A stretch of DNA of 64,000 bases from Taibaiella soli (GCF_003236175.1 NZ_QKTW01000022.1:402579-466578), one strand, 5' to 3'. Numbered from the stretch's first letter, positions 1 through 9,547 are shown. Numbers and translations are program-made. Notes: generated by a model not told the origin, from the letters alone.

Positions 1-2
1 CT

Positions 3-1172
3 AACAGTTTTATGCCCTTCCTCACAAAGGATCAGATGAAGGGTTTTCTGACGCAATATAAGGATTCGTTGGTGGGCAAACCGATGGATACATCCAACAG
101 TGATTATATGTACTGGTTAGGCTCGCATTACAAATACCAGGAAAATGTAGCTGCCGGTTTTATCATGGCCGATATGAAACTAGGTGATAAATTATCGCTG
201 GTTGGCGGGTTGCGTATGGAGCACACGGATTTGACGGAATCATCAGATTCTTTAGCCGTTGATCCGAACGGAACTATTGGGGTGAAGGCCGTGGATGTGA
301 CTATCCACCGTCAATACATTGCTATTCTTCCTGCGCTGAATGCTGTGTACAACGTAGATAACAACAACAATATCCGGGCTGCCGTTTCCCGCACCTTCCA
401 TCGTCCGAATTTCGAAGAAACCAAACCCGGTGCGCCACTTTGGAAGCGGGAGGATTTTAACATCATTCAAGGTAATCCCGATTTGAAGCCGACTTATTCG
501 CTCAATCTCGATCTGATGTATGAACACTATTGGGGCAAAAAAGGAATGTTTACCGTCGGTGGTTATTACAAGTATGTTACCGATCACATCTTTGAAACCA
601 CGCAGGCCAATGAAAATCAGTTTTTGGGTGGGTGGGCGAACAAATCTTTCATGAATGCCGGCATTTCCTTTGTAGTGGGCTTTGAGGCCCAGATCGACCG
701 TAAGTTTACTTTTCTTCCGGGTTTCTTAAGCGGATTCGGAATCAATGCGAATGTCACTTGCTCTTACTCGGAGATGCAGGTGCCGGGCCGTCCGAAAAAA
801 CAAGCAATGACCGAGCAGGCGCCGTTGCTCTATAACATCGCATTGTACTACGAACGTAACAAACTGAACGCGCGTATCGGGCTAAACTATCGCGGAGCGT
901 ATACCACAGATGTGAACATGGCTACTAATACTGATCCTGCTGCAAACAATGCGCCATTGCATCTCGATACTGACTACGACTGGTTTATGGGCGCTGCTTA
1001 TTCACTCGATTTCCAGTTGTCTTACAAGATCAACAAACATCTCAGTACTTATATAGAACTGAACAATCTCACCGATGCGCCCTACCGTACTTATATCGGC
1101 GTGCCGGAGCGTCCGTTGCGGACAGAATACTATCGCCAGAAGGGCATGATCGGATTCAAATTTGAGCTTTAA
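3..1172 (+). CDS. TonB-dependent outer-membrane receptor, C-terminal part (5' end outside window)
   Basis: The reading frame is open to the left edge, so this is the 3' part of a larger gene; 390 codons are visible and an internal Met at 12 is probably not the start. The sequence is the C-terminal half of a TonB-dependent beta-barrel: alternating polar/aromatic strands, the receptor-typical stretch with RTFHRPNFEE and GNPDLKPTYSLNLDL, a late LNNLTDAPYRTY segment and a terminal strand ending in Phe-Glu-Leu. The N-terminal plug and any carboxypeptidase-like domain lie outside. Such receptors import scarce ligands across the outer membrane using TonB/ExbBD energy. It ends 49 bases before the exported phosphodiesterase gene on the same strand, so I infer that it imports a phosphorus-containing product released outside the cell. 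The substrate cannot be read from the sequence. Confidence 0.9.
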   Translation, partial: NSFMPFLTKDQMKGFLTQYKDSLVGKPMDTSNSDYMYWLGSHYKYQENVAAGFIMADMKLGDKLSLVGGLRMEHTDLTESSDSLAVDPNGTIGVKAVDVTIHRQYIAILPALNAVYNVDNNNNIRAAVSRTFHRPNFEETKPGAPLWKREDFNIIQGNPDLKPTYSLNLDLMYEHYWGKKGMFTVGGYYKYVTDHIFETTQANENQFLGGWANKSFMNAGISFVVGFEAQIDRKFTFLPGFLSGFGINANVTCSYSEMQVPGRPKKQAMTEQAPLLYNIALYYERNKLNARIGLNYRGAYTTDVNMATNTDPAANNAPLHLDTDYDWFMGAAYSLDFQLSYKINKHLSTYIELNNLTDAPYRTYIGVPERPLRTEYYRQKGMIGFKFEL

Positions 1173-1221
1173 TCATCACAAATACTTTTCTGTTTTCAAC
1201 TAAATCAGTAAACAACCAAAC

Positions 1222-2499
1222 ATGAAAAAATCTACACTTTTCGCAGCATTGCTTGCAATGCTGACCTGCACAGCTTTTGCCTCGCAAAAACGCAAAGTGC
1301 TTATTCTCGGTCTCGACGGCGTACGCTCTGATGCGCTGCAGCAGGCTACAACACCGCATATCGACTCATTGATCGCGGGTGGATTTTATACCTACGATTC
1401 CTGGTGTCTGGGCATCACGGTTTCTGGCCCGTCATGGTCTACTATTTTTACTGGCGTATGGTATCCGAAACATGGTGTGACCGATAACAGTTTTGCAGGT
1501 AGTAACTATAATCAGTATCCTTATTTTCCGAAAAGGGCAAAAGAATTATTGCCCAATATTAATGCCGTGCAAATTGTAGACTGGTCGCCAATGAGTGATC
1601 AGGTGTACAATGAAGGATATGATCAGAAAATCGTTCGTACTACTAATGATCTGGCTGCAATGCTGGCTGCAACACAAGTACAGCTGCAAAATCCAAACCT
1701 CGATGTGCTGAATCTGCACGTAGACAATATTGATGCTGCGGGGCACGCTTCCGGTTTTAGTCCTTCAAATGCCGCTTATATGTCTGCAATTCAAAGCGTG
1801 GATACATGGGTAGGTCAGGTAATGGCTGCACTGAGAGCACGTCCCAATTATGCGAATGAAGACTGGTTGGTATTCGTTATTACCGATCACGGTGGTCTGG
1901 GTACGTCGCACGGTGGTAATTCAAACGAAGAGCGTCATATCTGGTGGATTGCCACTGGTGAAAATGTACAGCACAAACAAATTACAGCCGTAGATCCGGG
2001 CAGTTATAATATGGCTACCAACCCGGTAGATACCAATCTGCTGAAAAAAGCACCGACACAATCAGACATCGCAGTGACTGCTTTGCACCACCTTATCTAT
2101 TCAACAGGTATCCGTCCGGATGATAAATCCACGACACAAGGCGCTGCCTGGAATCTCGACGGTAAATCATGGTTGGATTCAATTATGGTACCGACTGTAG
2201 ATACGACAACCACACCGCCGCCAACACCATCTGCAGTGCCAAACGTCAATGCGAATTTCGATGTGAAAATTTATCCGAATCCTGCTACCAATCTGATCAC
2301 ACTTTGGTTTGATCCGATGGGCAAACCGGTAAGTTATGCGGTGACCAACGCAGTAGGTCAGGTAGTGAAAGAAATGACGCAGGTTAGCATGCAGGAAAAG
2401 CTCAACATCGATCTGGGCAGCCAGCCGGCAGGTAATTATTTCATCACGGTAATAGCCGGCGATCGTAAAACCGTTAAACAAGTTGTACTCACCAAATAA
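1222..2499 (+). CDS. Secreted alkaline-phosphatase-superfamily phosphodiesterase/phosphatase with T9SS sorting domain
   Basis: 425 residues. Residues 1-20 form a signal peptide ending at TAFA. The catalytic domain, about 25-320, is of the alkaline phosphatase / nucleotide pyrophosphatase superfamily. Metal ligands are visible as D32 in ILGLDG, D168/D171/H175 in HVDNIDAAGH, and D222/H223 in ITDHGG with H230 following. The nucleophile position is probably S68 in TVSGPSWS, where relatives have Thr or Ser before a conserved Pro. After a Thr/Pro-rich linker (about 325-345), residues 346-425 are a Por/T9SS type A sorting domain (YPNPATN, then GNYFITV). The enzyme should therefore be exported and bound to the cell surface or released. 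It sits between a TonB receptor and a second T9SS protein, and phosphonate-catabolism genes follow. I infer hydrolysis of an extracellular phosphate or phosphonate ester; whether it is a monoesterase, diesterase or phosphonoacetate-hydrolase-like enzyme is open. Confidence 0.88.
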   Translation: MKKSTLFAALLAMLTCTAFASQKRKVLILGLDGVRSDALQQATTPHIDSLIAGGFYTYDSWCLGITVSGPSWSTIFTGVWYPKHGVTDNSFAGSNYNQYPYFPKRAKELLPNINAVQIVDWSPMSDQVYNEGYDQKIVRTTNDLAAMLAATQVQLQNPNLDVLNLHVDNIDAAGHASGFSPSNAAYMSAIQSVDTWVGQVMAALRARPNYANEDWLVFVITDHGGLGTSHGGNSNEERHIWWIATGENVQHKQITAVDPGSYNMATNPVDTNLLKKAPTQSDIAVTALHHLIYSTGIRPDDKSTTQGAAWNLDGKSWLDSIMVPTVDTTTTPPPTPSAVPNVNANFDVKIYPNPATNLITLWFDPMGKPVSYAVTNAVGQVVKEMTQVSMQEKLNIDLGSQPAGNYFITVIAGDRKTVKQVVLTK

Positions 2500-2526
2500 A
2501 ATCAACCGTAGACAATCATCTTTTTT

Positions 2527-5500
2527 ATGAAACCGAAACATAAATTCAGGTTACTTGCTGGTTTATTTCTGGCGATGGTGGCATCGGGCGAAAGCTTTGC
2601 CCAGGGTCCATTACGCGGTATGTATTTTCCCGGCACCGGTGTATTGACGCCAACGCCAACGGCTACCACCAACAGTTTTGTTGATCTGGGTACTAGTCTG
2701 CGCGATACGCTGGCGAATTCCAATTTCACCATTGAACTTTGGGTGAAAATGGGCGCGACCAACAGTGTCAATCCGGTGATCATCGGTGATAAAGACTGGG
2801 GCAGCGGCGCCAATACGGGTTTTGTTCTTTCGTACTATGCATCAACCGATGCGAGCAGCGGTACGGCAGCAGCCAATACTATCCGTTTCAATTTCAAACC
2901 TGCGAGTGGGACCCGTGTAGATTATGATATCGTATTTCCGGCTGCGATTGCACAGCAATGGAATCATATTGCCGTTACTGTAAATCGTACGGGCTCTATC
3001 ATTGGTTATCTCAATGGCGTTGCTACAGGGCATGCTTATGTGGCGGGCGGTGAATTGATCGCTGCAGATTCTGCTAAGTCTATTGCCAGTACTTTACCGG
3101 TGCGTCTCGGTACCGATGGTAAAACCTTTGGTTACAGAGCGCCTTTTAATGGTACAATGGATGAAGTGCGTATCTGGAATACCGTGCGTACGCCGCAGCA
3201 GCTGCGTGATGCAATGTGTCATAAGCTCACCGGGTCCGAATCAAATCTGATGGCTTACTATCAGATGAATGAACTTTCTGGTACAACAGTGACCAATAGT
3301 GCTACTGCAACCAGCGGTCTTTATGATGGTACTATTGTCAACAGTACTTACAGAGTGCCAAGTGGTGCGCCAGTAGGTGATACTTCTGTGAATCTGTACT
3401 CAGCTGCATGGGCCGGTCAGAGCCTTTCTTTGCCAACCACCAACCGCGGTATCTTTACGGTAGATAGTTTTGGTACTACAGGTTCTTATCTGCACCTGTA
3501 TCAGATCAATGCCACACCAGATTCAACACAGGGCGTTACTGCTTATGGCAACAACAATGTTTACTTCGGAACTTTTGCTTCCGGCGATACATTCAGCTAT
3601 TATCCGAAATACAATTACAGCAACTATCCGGATGCGGTTACTTATCATAACACGATCAATTTCTTTACGCGCAGATTTAATGATATTTCTTCCTGGACTT
3701 CCAAAACAAATTTGTATAACAATACTGCGGGAAACACGTTACGCACGGATTCTGTAAAAGGAACGCGCCAGTTTTTCCTGGCGAATTTTATTAATTCCTG
3801 CGGTGGCGCTACTGCACTCGGCGCAACTAATATCCAGGCAACTGGTGCCAGTCTTAGCTGGACGACCGGCGGTTCTGCTTTGTGGAATATTGAGTATGGC
3901 GTGAATGGTTTTACGCAAGGCACGGGTACAAGAATCAATGCGGTAAATACAAATCCTTATAGCCTGACCGGCTTGCTGGGAAATACAGCTTATCAGTTTT
4001 ATGTACAGGATTCTTGTGCTGGTATTGGCACTGGCACCTGGGCTGGTCCGTACAGCTTTACCACTTTGCCGAATTATGGCAATAACGCCAGCGGTTATGC
4101 GGTGCATTTCGACGGTACAGGCGTTCAGAATAGCACGGTTCAAGCCGTAAACCTCGGTAACGTGCTGCGCGATTCATTAGCAACCACAGATTTTACCATT
4201 GAAATGTGGGTGAAAGTAGGTGCTACCAACACAGGTAATCCGCCGCTGATTGCAGACAAAGATTATGTAAGCGGCGCCAATACTGGTATCTGCTGGACGT
4301 ATACCGCTTCGGTACTTTGGGGTGATGCAGCGAAACATGTATTCCGGTTCAATTTCAAACCAACTGGTGGCGCACGTCATGACTATGACATGATTGCTGC
4401 GAATGAATTTACCTGGAACCATGTGGCGATTACAGTAGACCGTCATGGTTTTATTAAAGGGTATATCAACGGGGTATATCATCCAAGTTTGTATGCTACC
4501 GGCGCTACTTCCGTACTTGCAGATACGGGTAAAACCCTGGCGGGTACTATGCCTTTGTACCTCGGTACCGATGGAACGGGTAATTACCGCGTGCCTTTCA
4601 ACGGTGATATGGACGAAGTACGCGTTTGGAATCATGTGCGTACAGAAACTGAAATCCGCGAAGCAATGTGTCATAAGCTGAACGGTGGTGAACAAGGTCT
4701 GCTCGCTTATTATCGTATGAACGAACCAGCTGGTCCGACGACACTGAATGCGGCTACGGCAACGGGTCCGGTGATGAACGGTACTGCTGTAAACAATCCG
4801 GCGCATATAGTAAGTGGCGCACCGGTAGGTGATACCAGTGTGAGTGTATATCCTGCTGCGGGCTGGAATGGTGTTTCCTTAAATCTTAATAGTAACAACA
4901 GAGGTGTTGTAACGGTAGATAGCGTAATGGGTGCTACTGTGCCCGGTGTACATATCTATATGGTCAACGGTACGCCAAACTATCAGACGGGTGTTGCGAA
5001 TATGGGTACTACTGATAAATATTTTGGCGTATTTACTGCCGATAGCACTACTGCTCCGTACCGCGTAGCATACGATTATAACAACTACAGCAACGCATCT
5101 GCGAATGCTGCTTCATTGCACCTGTACAACAGACCTGACAACGCTGCGACTATCTGGGCGCAATTGCCTTCGGTGAATAATACCACGAGCAAAAACATTA
5201 CACGCATCGACGCGCCGGGTACCAGACAATATCTGCTGGCCGATTTCGTAGCCGCTTCTTGTCCTGCACCTTCGGCTATTACGCTGGTGAATGCAACGGC
5301 CAACACGGCTACATTCACCTGGACTTCTTCAGCAGCTGCACATAAAACAAAAGCTGGTTTTAGTGGTTTTGATTTTGCTACAGCTACTCCAGATACTGCA
5401 ACAACTAATACTAAAATACTCACGGGTCTCACTGCAGCGTCTACGTACGATTTTTATGTGCAGGATTCATGTGGCGCGGGTAGCACCAGCGCATGGGTAG

Positions 5501-6114
5501 GCCCGTACACCTTCCAGACGGTAAATCCTTGTCCGCAGCCGGTAAATATTTTTGCTGACAGCATCACCAGTAGTTCTCTGGTTTTGAAATGGACAGACAA
5601 TGGTATGGCTACAACGGGTTATGTAATTGCATGGGGTATCGCAGGTACATTTACAGATCCTACGATCGCCATCAATCAGAACGCAACTACATCGCGTTAT
5701 GAATTTACCAGTCTGCAACCGCTTACGTCTTACAGTTTCTATGTAAAAACAAATTGTAACGCTACGCCATCAACCAGTGGCTGGGTTGGTCCGTTGACTT
5801 TCACAACAGACAGTGTGACCACCATTGATACAACGACGACACCTACCGGAATTGCATCGCACAACATCGGACGTTTAGTTGTGTATCCAAACCCTGCTTC
5901 CGATAAAGTTTTGGTGAATCTGAACAACGATCCATCTGGCAAAGCGGTCATCTCTGTTTACAATAGTCTCGGCGTACAGGTAGCAACGCAGCAAGTAACA
6001 GGACGTCATATTGAAATCAACACAGCAATGCTTCCTGACGGTGTGTATCATATCGCATACATTTCATCTGCCGGACGTCTGCACAGCAGTATCGTTATTC
6101 AACACAATCGGTAA
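2527..6114 (+). CDS. Large secreted LamG/fibronectin-type-III protein with T9SS sorting domain
   Basis: 1195 residues with a signal peptide (about 1-26, ending ESFAQ). There are two LamG/concanavalin-A-like domains at roughly 31-250 and 523-730. Each has the family landmarks FTIE.WVK early, then MDEVR.WN and YY.MNE late, and each is followed by a similar region containing APVGDTSV. Fibronectin type III-like modules lie at about 430-515, 911-997 and 1002-1095, the last two beginning with a Cys-Pro. The C-terminus (about 1109-1195) is a T9SS type A sorting domain (VVYPNPASDK, LPDGVYHI). The two LamG copies share a 17-base identity at DNA level in the AMCHKL coding stretch, which points to internal duplication. 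LamG and FN3 modules bind glycans or proteins, so I infer a surface protein that binds substrate or matrix for the neighbouring phosphodiesterase. No catalytic motif was seen. The gene lies 27 bases after the previous one and ends at a terminator. Confidence 0.87.
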   Translation: MKPKHKFRLLAGLFLAMVASGESFAQGPLRGMYFPGTGVLTPTPTATTNSFVDLGTSLRDTLANSNFTIELWVKMGATNSVNPVIIGDKDWGSGANTGFVLSYYASTDASSGTAAANTIRFNFKPASGTRVDYDIVFPAAIAQQWNHIAVTVNRTGSIIGYLNGVATGHAYVAGGELIAADSAKSIASTLPVRLGTDGKTFGYRAPFNGTMDEVRIWNTVRTPQQLRDAMCHKLTGSESNLMAYYQMNELSGTTVTNSATATSGLYDGTIVNSTYRVPSGAPVGDTSVNLYSAAWAGQSLSLPTTNRGIFTVDSFGTTGSYLHLYQINATPDSTQGVTAYGNNNVYFGTFASGDTFSYYPKYNYSNYPDAVTYHNTINFFTRRFNDISSWTSKTNLYNNTAGNTLRTDSVKGTRQFFLANFINSCGGATALGATNIQATGASLSWTTGGSALWNIEYGVNGFTQGTGTRINAVNTNPYSLTGLLGNTAYQFYVQDSCAGIGTGTWAGPYSFTTLPNYGNNASGYAVHFDGTGVQNSTVQAVNLGNVLRDSLATTDFTIEMWVKVGATNTGNPPLIADKDYVSGANTGICWTYTASVLWGDAAKHVFRFNFKPTGGARHDYDMIAANEFTWNHVAITVDRHGFIKGYINGVYHPSLYATGATSVLADTGKTLAGTMPLYLGTDGTGNYRVPFNGDMDEVRVWNHVRTETEIREAMCHKLNGGEQGLLAYYRMNEPAGPTTLNAATATGPVMNGTAVNNPAHIVSGAPVGDTSVSVYPAAGWNGVSLNLNSNNRGVVTVDSVMGATVPGVHIYMVNGTPNYQTGVANMGTTDKYFGVFTADSTTAPYRVAYDYNNYSNASANAASLHLYNRPDNAATIWAQLPSVNNTTSKNITRIDAPGTRQYLLADFVAASCPAPSAITLVNATANTATFTWTSSAAAHKTKAGFSGFDFATATPDTATTNTKILTGLTAASTYDFYVQDSCGAGSTSAWVGPYTFQTVNPCPQPVNIFADSITSSSLVLKWTDNGMATTGYVIAWGIAGTFTDPTIAINQNATTSRYEFTSLQPLTSYSFYVKTNCNATPSTSGWVGPLTFTTDSVTTIDTTTTPTGIASHNIGRLVVYPNPASDKVLVNLNNDPSGKAVISVYNSLGVQVATQQVTGRHIEINTAMLPDGVYHIAYISSAGRLHSSIVIQHNR

Positions 6115-6128
6115 CAGACAATTTTCAG

Positions 6129-6159
6129 GCCATCCGTGCCGGGGCGGGTGGCTTTTTTT
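6129..6159 (+). terminator. Rho-independent terminator after the LamG/T9SS gene
   Basis: A stem GCCATCC / GGGTGGC (one G-U pair) with a GC-rich loop is followed by seven T residues. It lies 15 bases after the stop of the LamG protein and before the PhnX-like gene. It probably separates the exported part of the locus from the cytoplasmic catabolic part, at least partially. Confidence 0.75.
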
Positions 6160-6199
6160 AAATGAGATTTTAAACAGCTAATAAAAAAGAGAGAAAACT

Positions 6200-6904
6200 A
6201 TGGCAATCAAATTGGTCGTATTCGACATGGCCGGAACAACGGTAGAAGATCATCAAAATGTAGCGAAAGGCTTGCAGGGAGCATTGTCCGCCTTCGGGTA
6301 TGAAGTGAGTCTGGAAGATGCCAATCTGGTAATGGGGTATCCAAAACCTGTAGCTATCCGCGGTTTGCTGCAACAGTATGCAGGAGATGCAATAGCGGCA
6401 GACAATGAACTTGTAGCGAAAATACATGAGCGTTTTGTGTCAGAAATTATCAGACATTACGAAGAAGGAGAAGGTATCAGCGAAAAACAAGGTGCCGGCG
6501 AAGTATTTCTGCACTTGCGCAATATGGGTATCAAAGTAGCGCTGGATACAGGTTTTTCCCGTGATATAGCAGATGCAATTCTGCGTAGACTCAATTGGGA
6601 GAAAGGCGTGCATTACGATAGCAGCATCACCAGCGATGAAGTGGCGAATGGCCGTCCGTTTCCGGATATGATTCTAAGAGCGATGGACCTGCTGCAAATA
6701 GACAGTGCTGATGAAGTAGCTAAAGTAGGCGATACACATTCTGATCTCCAGGAAGGCAACGCAGCTGGCTGTCGTTATGTAATTGGTATCACTACGGGCG
6801 CTTATTCCGAATCAGAACTCAATAAAGAAAAACACACGCATCTGGTAAAAACACTGGACGAGATCATTGATATAGTTTCAGAAGAAGAAATGGCTGTGTA
6901 TTAA
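6200..6904 (+). CDS. PhnX-like phosphonatase-family HAD hydrolase
   Basis: 234 residues, cytoplasmic, no signal peptide. HAD motif I is VVFDMAGTT with the nucleophile D9; the D-x-A-G-T-T form is characteristic of phosphonoacetaldehyde hydrolase (PhnX) and PhnX-like enzymes, as opposed to the usual DxDxT. Motif III/IV is visible as KVGDTHSDLQEG around residues 175-187. A helical cap lies between about 20 and 95, and K49 is near the place where PhnX carries its Schiff-base lysine; I cannot confirm equivalence without an alignment. The family cleaves or dephosphorylates small phosphonates or phosphate esters. The next gene starts 3 bases after this stop and belongs to a dehydrogenase family repeatedly linked to phosphonate catabolism, so the two are very likely one transcript. 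The natural substrate is unknown. Confidence 0.85.
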   Translation: MAIKLVVFDMAGTTVEDHQNVAKGLQGALSAFGYEVSLEDANLVMGYPKPVAIRGLLQQYAGDAIAADNELVAKIHERFVSEIIRHYEEGEGISEKQGAGEVFLHLRNMGIKVALDTGFSRDIADAILRRLNWEKGVHYDSSITSDEVANGRPFPDMILRAMDLLQIDSADEVAKVGDTHSDLQEGNAAGCRYVIGITTGAYSESELNKEKHTHLVKTLDEIIDIVSEEEMAVY

Positions 6905-6906
6905 TT

Positions 6907-7974
6907 ATGAGCAAAACTGGAAACATAGTTGTGTTCGAAGGCCCGGGAATGCCACTTCAGTTGCAATCCCGGGAACTTCGTGCCATACAGCCTGACGAAG
7001 TACTGGTGAAAAATGTGTACACCACTATTTGTGGGAGCGATTTGCATACTTATAGCGGTGTGCGAAAAGAAGCTTGTCCTACAGTACTGGGGCATGAAAT
7101 TGCCGGTCGCGTTGAAGAAATCGGCAGCGGCCATTCTGGTATGGATGATGCGGGCAATACACTTCAGGTGGGCGATATCGTTACCTGGTCTGTATTTGCC
7201 AGCGATCCGGAGTCTTTGTATTCCCTGCAGGGTATGCCACAAAAAGGAGCGCAGCTTTTTAAATACGGACATGCACAGATTACAGAGACAGAAGCGTTTC
7301 ACGGTGGTCTTGCGGAATACTGCATCCTCAAGAAAGGAACAGCTATTCTGAAAGTGCCCGAAACAATGCCTCTTCCTGTAGTGGCCACAATCAATTGTGC
7401 GATTGCTACTGTTGCAGGTGCGTTGCGTCTGGCAGGTGATCTGAATGGCAAAACTGTGCTCATTACTGGTATGGGATTACTGGGCATTACTTGCGCGGCA
7501 ATGTGTCGTGAAGCGGGTGCTGTAAAAGTGATTGCTGCTGATGTCGATGATCAGCGACTTGAAACAGCCAAAGCTTTCGGGGCAAATGAATGCGTCAATC
7601 TGCGTACGGCAAATACAATTCGAGCATCAGATGTCAACGTGTCGTTTGATATGAGCGGTGCGCCGGATGCAATTGAGTACGGCCTGAATGCACTGACAAC
7701 GGGTGGGACAGCCGTTTGGGTTGGCTCTGTATTTAATACCCGCGCTATACAAGTGAATCCTGAAAAGATGATCCGCGGTTTGCTGACAATAAAAGGTTTG
7801 CACAACTATAATTATGAGGACTTCCGTTATGCAGTAGATTTTATGTCGGCGCATTGGGAAGATTATCCATTTGGAAAAGTAGTGGCAGAAGAATTTGCGC
7901 TTCCACAGGCGCAGCAAGCTTTTGAATATGCGTTGGCACATAAGCCACTGAGAGTTGGCGTACGGATTGATTAA
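6907..7974 (+). CDS. Zinc-binding alcohol dehydrogenase, phosphonate-catabolism-associated type
   Basis: 355 residues of the medium-chain dehydrogenase fold. The catalytic zinc site is visible: C42 in TICGSDLHTYSG and H63/E64 in LGHEIAG. The structural-zinc four-Cys lobe of classical alcohol dehydrogenases is absent; that region reads WSVFASDPESLYSLQG, followed by a long lobe. The nucleotide-binding turn is ITGMGLLG near 185, followed by an acidic VIAADVDD that favours NAD over NADP. Overall length and the KPLRVGVRI end fit the family noted for its association with phosphonate genes (TIGR03366, from memory). It is almost certainly co-transcribed with the PhnX-like gene (stop and start are 2 bases apart). 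Inferred role: oxidation of an alcohol or aldehyde arising from an organophosphonate. The substrate is not established. Confidence 0.87.
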   Translation: MSKTGNIVVFEGPGMPLQLQSRELRAIQPDEVLVKNVYTTICGSDLHTYSGVRKEACPTVLGHEIAGRVEEIGSGHSGMDDAGNTLQVGDIVTWSVFASDPESLYSLQGMPQKGAQLFKYGHAQITETEAFHGGLAEYCILKKGTAILKVPETMPLPVVATINCAIATVAGALRLAGDLNGKTVLITGMGLLGITCAAMCREAGAVKVIAADVDDQRLETAKAFGANECVNLRTANTIRASDVNVSFDMSGAPDAIEYGLNALTTGGTAVWVGSVFNTRAIQVNPEKMIRGLLTIKGLHNYNYEDFRYAVDFMSAHWEDYPFGKVVAEEFALPQAQQAFEYALAHKPLRVGVRID

Positions 7975-8023
7975 AGGGCGTTTGACGCTAAAGCCTAGTT
8001 CATGCTATAAAATAATTTTCCCA

Positions 8024-8190
8024 GCGCGAAATCAAGTTGTCACATCCTCCTTCGTCGTCTTCGCAATGACCATGTTTTTATATAGCTCGTGTTGTAAGCC
8101 GGCGCAATATGGGTTATTTATAATGTCAGTCATTGCGAGGAGGCCCCTCACAGCATAGCTGTGGGGACGACGTGGCAACCTGATTTCGCG
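8024..8190. repeat. MITE/REP-like palindromic element in the 313-bp gap before the transporter
   Basis: The gap 7975-8287 has no gene. It holds an imperfect inverted repeat whose outer ends are CGCGAAATCA (8025-8034) and TGATTTCGCG (8181-8190). The arms continue with related sequence: GTTGTCACATCC...TTCGCAATGAC on the left, and on the right, read in reverse, GGTTGCCACGTCG...CTCGCAATGAC. The right arm contains an extra hairpin, CCCCACAGCTATGCTGTGAGGGG-like, around 8136-8165. I see no ORF and no clear target-site duplication. Sequences with GTCATTGCGAGGAGG recur as short dispersed repeats in many Bacteroidota genomes (general knowledge, not tested here). It lies between the dehydrogenase and the transporter. 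Confidence 0.7.
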
Positions 8191-8287
8191 TTTAATACTC
8201 GCGACGCTTAATTAAGGTCAGGGCCATCGGTTTAAACAACAACAATCAGACAATTCAAAGTCATCCTACTGACTAATAAAAAGCAAA

Positions 8288-9547
8288 ATGAAAAAAACAG
8301 CTTTTCGCAAACAACAGTGGCGCATGTTGCTCGTCACTATGTTTTGTTACATGTTCTTCTACACAGGCCGTCACAACTTTGGCTGGGCAGCGAAAGCAAT
8401 GGCAGGAGAATTGCACGTATCTTATGAACTCATTGGCTGGGTTAGTTTTGCAATGCTTATCGGGTATGCGATTGGACAGTTGGTGAATGGGAATCTCGCA
8501 GATCACTTCAACCCACGATATATGATACCGTTGGGCGGGCTACTGTCCATCAGTTGCAATTTTGCTATCAGCTTTGCGCATTCGTTCCAGCTCATCCTTT
8601 TTCTGTGGGCGTTAAACGGATTTTGTCAGTCGATGGCTTTTGCGCCCGGCAGCAGACTTATTTCTAACTGGTGGGGGAAAGAAGAGAAAAGCAAGGCCTT
8701 TGGATTTTATACGATGGCGGCCGGGGCTTCTTCTGTAATCACCTTTTTATTGTCCGTGATTCTGCTTCAAAAAGGCTTGGAATGGCGTTGGTTGTTCCGG
8801 ATACCGGTTTTATTTCTGCTGGTAGGTATTACCGTGTTTTTACTTTTTGCGCGTGGTAAACCGTCTGATATTGGTTATGCAAACCTTTCTGCAGATACGG
8901 ACTCGCTTGAGAAAACAAACTGGAAGGAGCGTTACAAGGCGGTGTTTAGTAATAAAGCATTTCTGATTACCTGCGTGGCCATGGGTTTTGAAAGTATGGC
9001 GCGCTACGGACTGGTGTTTTGGGTGCCCATTCATTATCTGGGTAAAGACTGGAGCAAGAATCCGCATTATCTCTGGATCACCGTGTTGATGCCGGTAGGT
9101 ATGGCTGTTGGCGCATTTAGTTTTGGTAACCTCTCCGATACTATTTTCCGGTCGGATCGACCAGCCTCTATTCGCTTTGGTATTTTGGTGAGTGCAGTTA
9201 TTTCATTGTTGATATATTTTGTGCCTGTCGGTAATGTTGTGATCGGAGCAATATTGTTGTTGCTCGCAGGCTTTTTTGTATACGGTCCGCAGGCCAATTT
9301 CTGGACAATGAGTCCCGAATTGCTCGGGGAGAAATACGTGGGTACGGGTATTGGCATCATGAATATGGCAGCCTATCTTTTTGCGGCGATGGGAGAGCCA
9401 TTGCTGGGCAAGGTGATAGACATGACTCATGATACTTCCGTTATTTTCCTTGTCATTACAGTGCTTTGTCTGGCCTGTGCGGTTACTATCTCTTTTGTAA
9501 ATACCAAAAAAATAAAGCAAACCGGAATGACGGCAGTGCTTTCCTGA
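8288..9547 (+). CDS. MFS transporter, organophosphate:phosphate antiporter (OPA/GlpT-like) type
   Basis: 419 residues with about 12 hydrophobic membrane segments and a short polar loop in the middle (about 190-215, ARGKPSDIG..). The N-terminus FFYTGRHNFGWAAKAM resembles the OPA family signature (GlpT, UhpT, PgtP), where the corresponding R-x-N-F/hydrophobic stretch lies in helix 1; a second Arg is at SRLISNWWGKEEKSKAFG. OPA carriers exchange organic phosphates for inorganic phosphate across the inner membrane. Placement behind phosphonate-associated enzymes suggests uptake of a phosphonate or phosphate ester. It is separated from the dehydrogenase by a palindromic element (8024-8190), so it may have its own promoter. 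The substrate is inferred only from family and context. Confidence 0.85.
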   Translation: MKKTAFRKQQWRMLLVTMFCYMFFYTGRHNFGWAAKAMAGELHVSYELIGWVSFAMLIGYAIGQLVNGNLADHFNPRYMIPLGGLLSISCNFAISFAHSFQLILFLWALNGFCQSMAFAPGSRLISNWWGKEEKSKAFGFYTMAAGASSVITFLLSVILLQKGLEWRWLFRIPVLFLLVGITVFLLFARGKPSDIGYANLSADTDSLEKTNWKERYKAVFSNKAFLITCVAMGFESMARYGLVFWVPIHYLGKDWSKNPHYLWITVLMPVGMAVGAFSFGNLSDTIFRSDRPASIRFGILVSAVISLLIYFVPVGNVVIGAILLLLAGFFVYGPQANFWTMSPELLGEKYVGTGIGIMNMAAYLFAAMGEPLLGKVIDMTHDTSVIFLVITVLCLACAVTISFVNTKKIKQTGMTAVLS

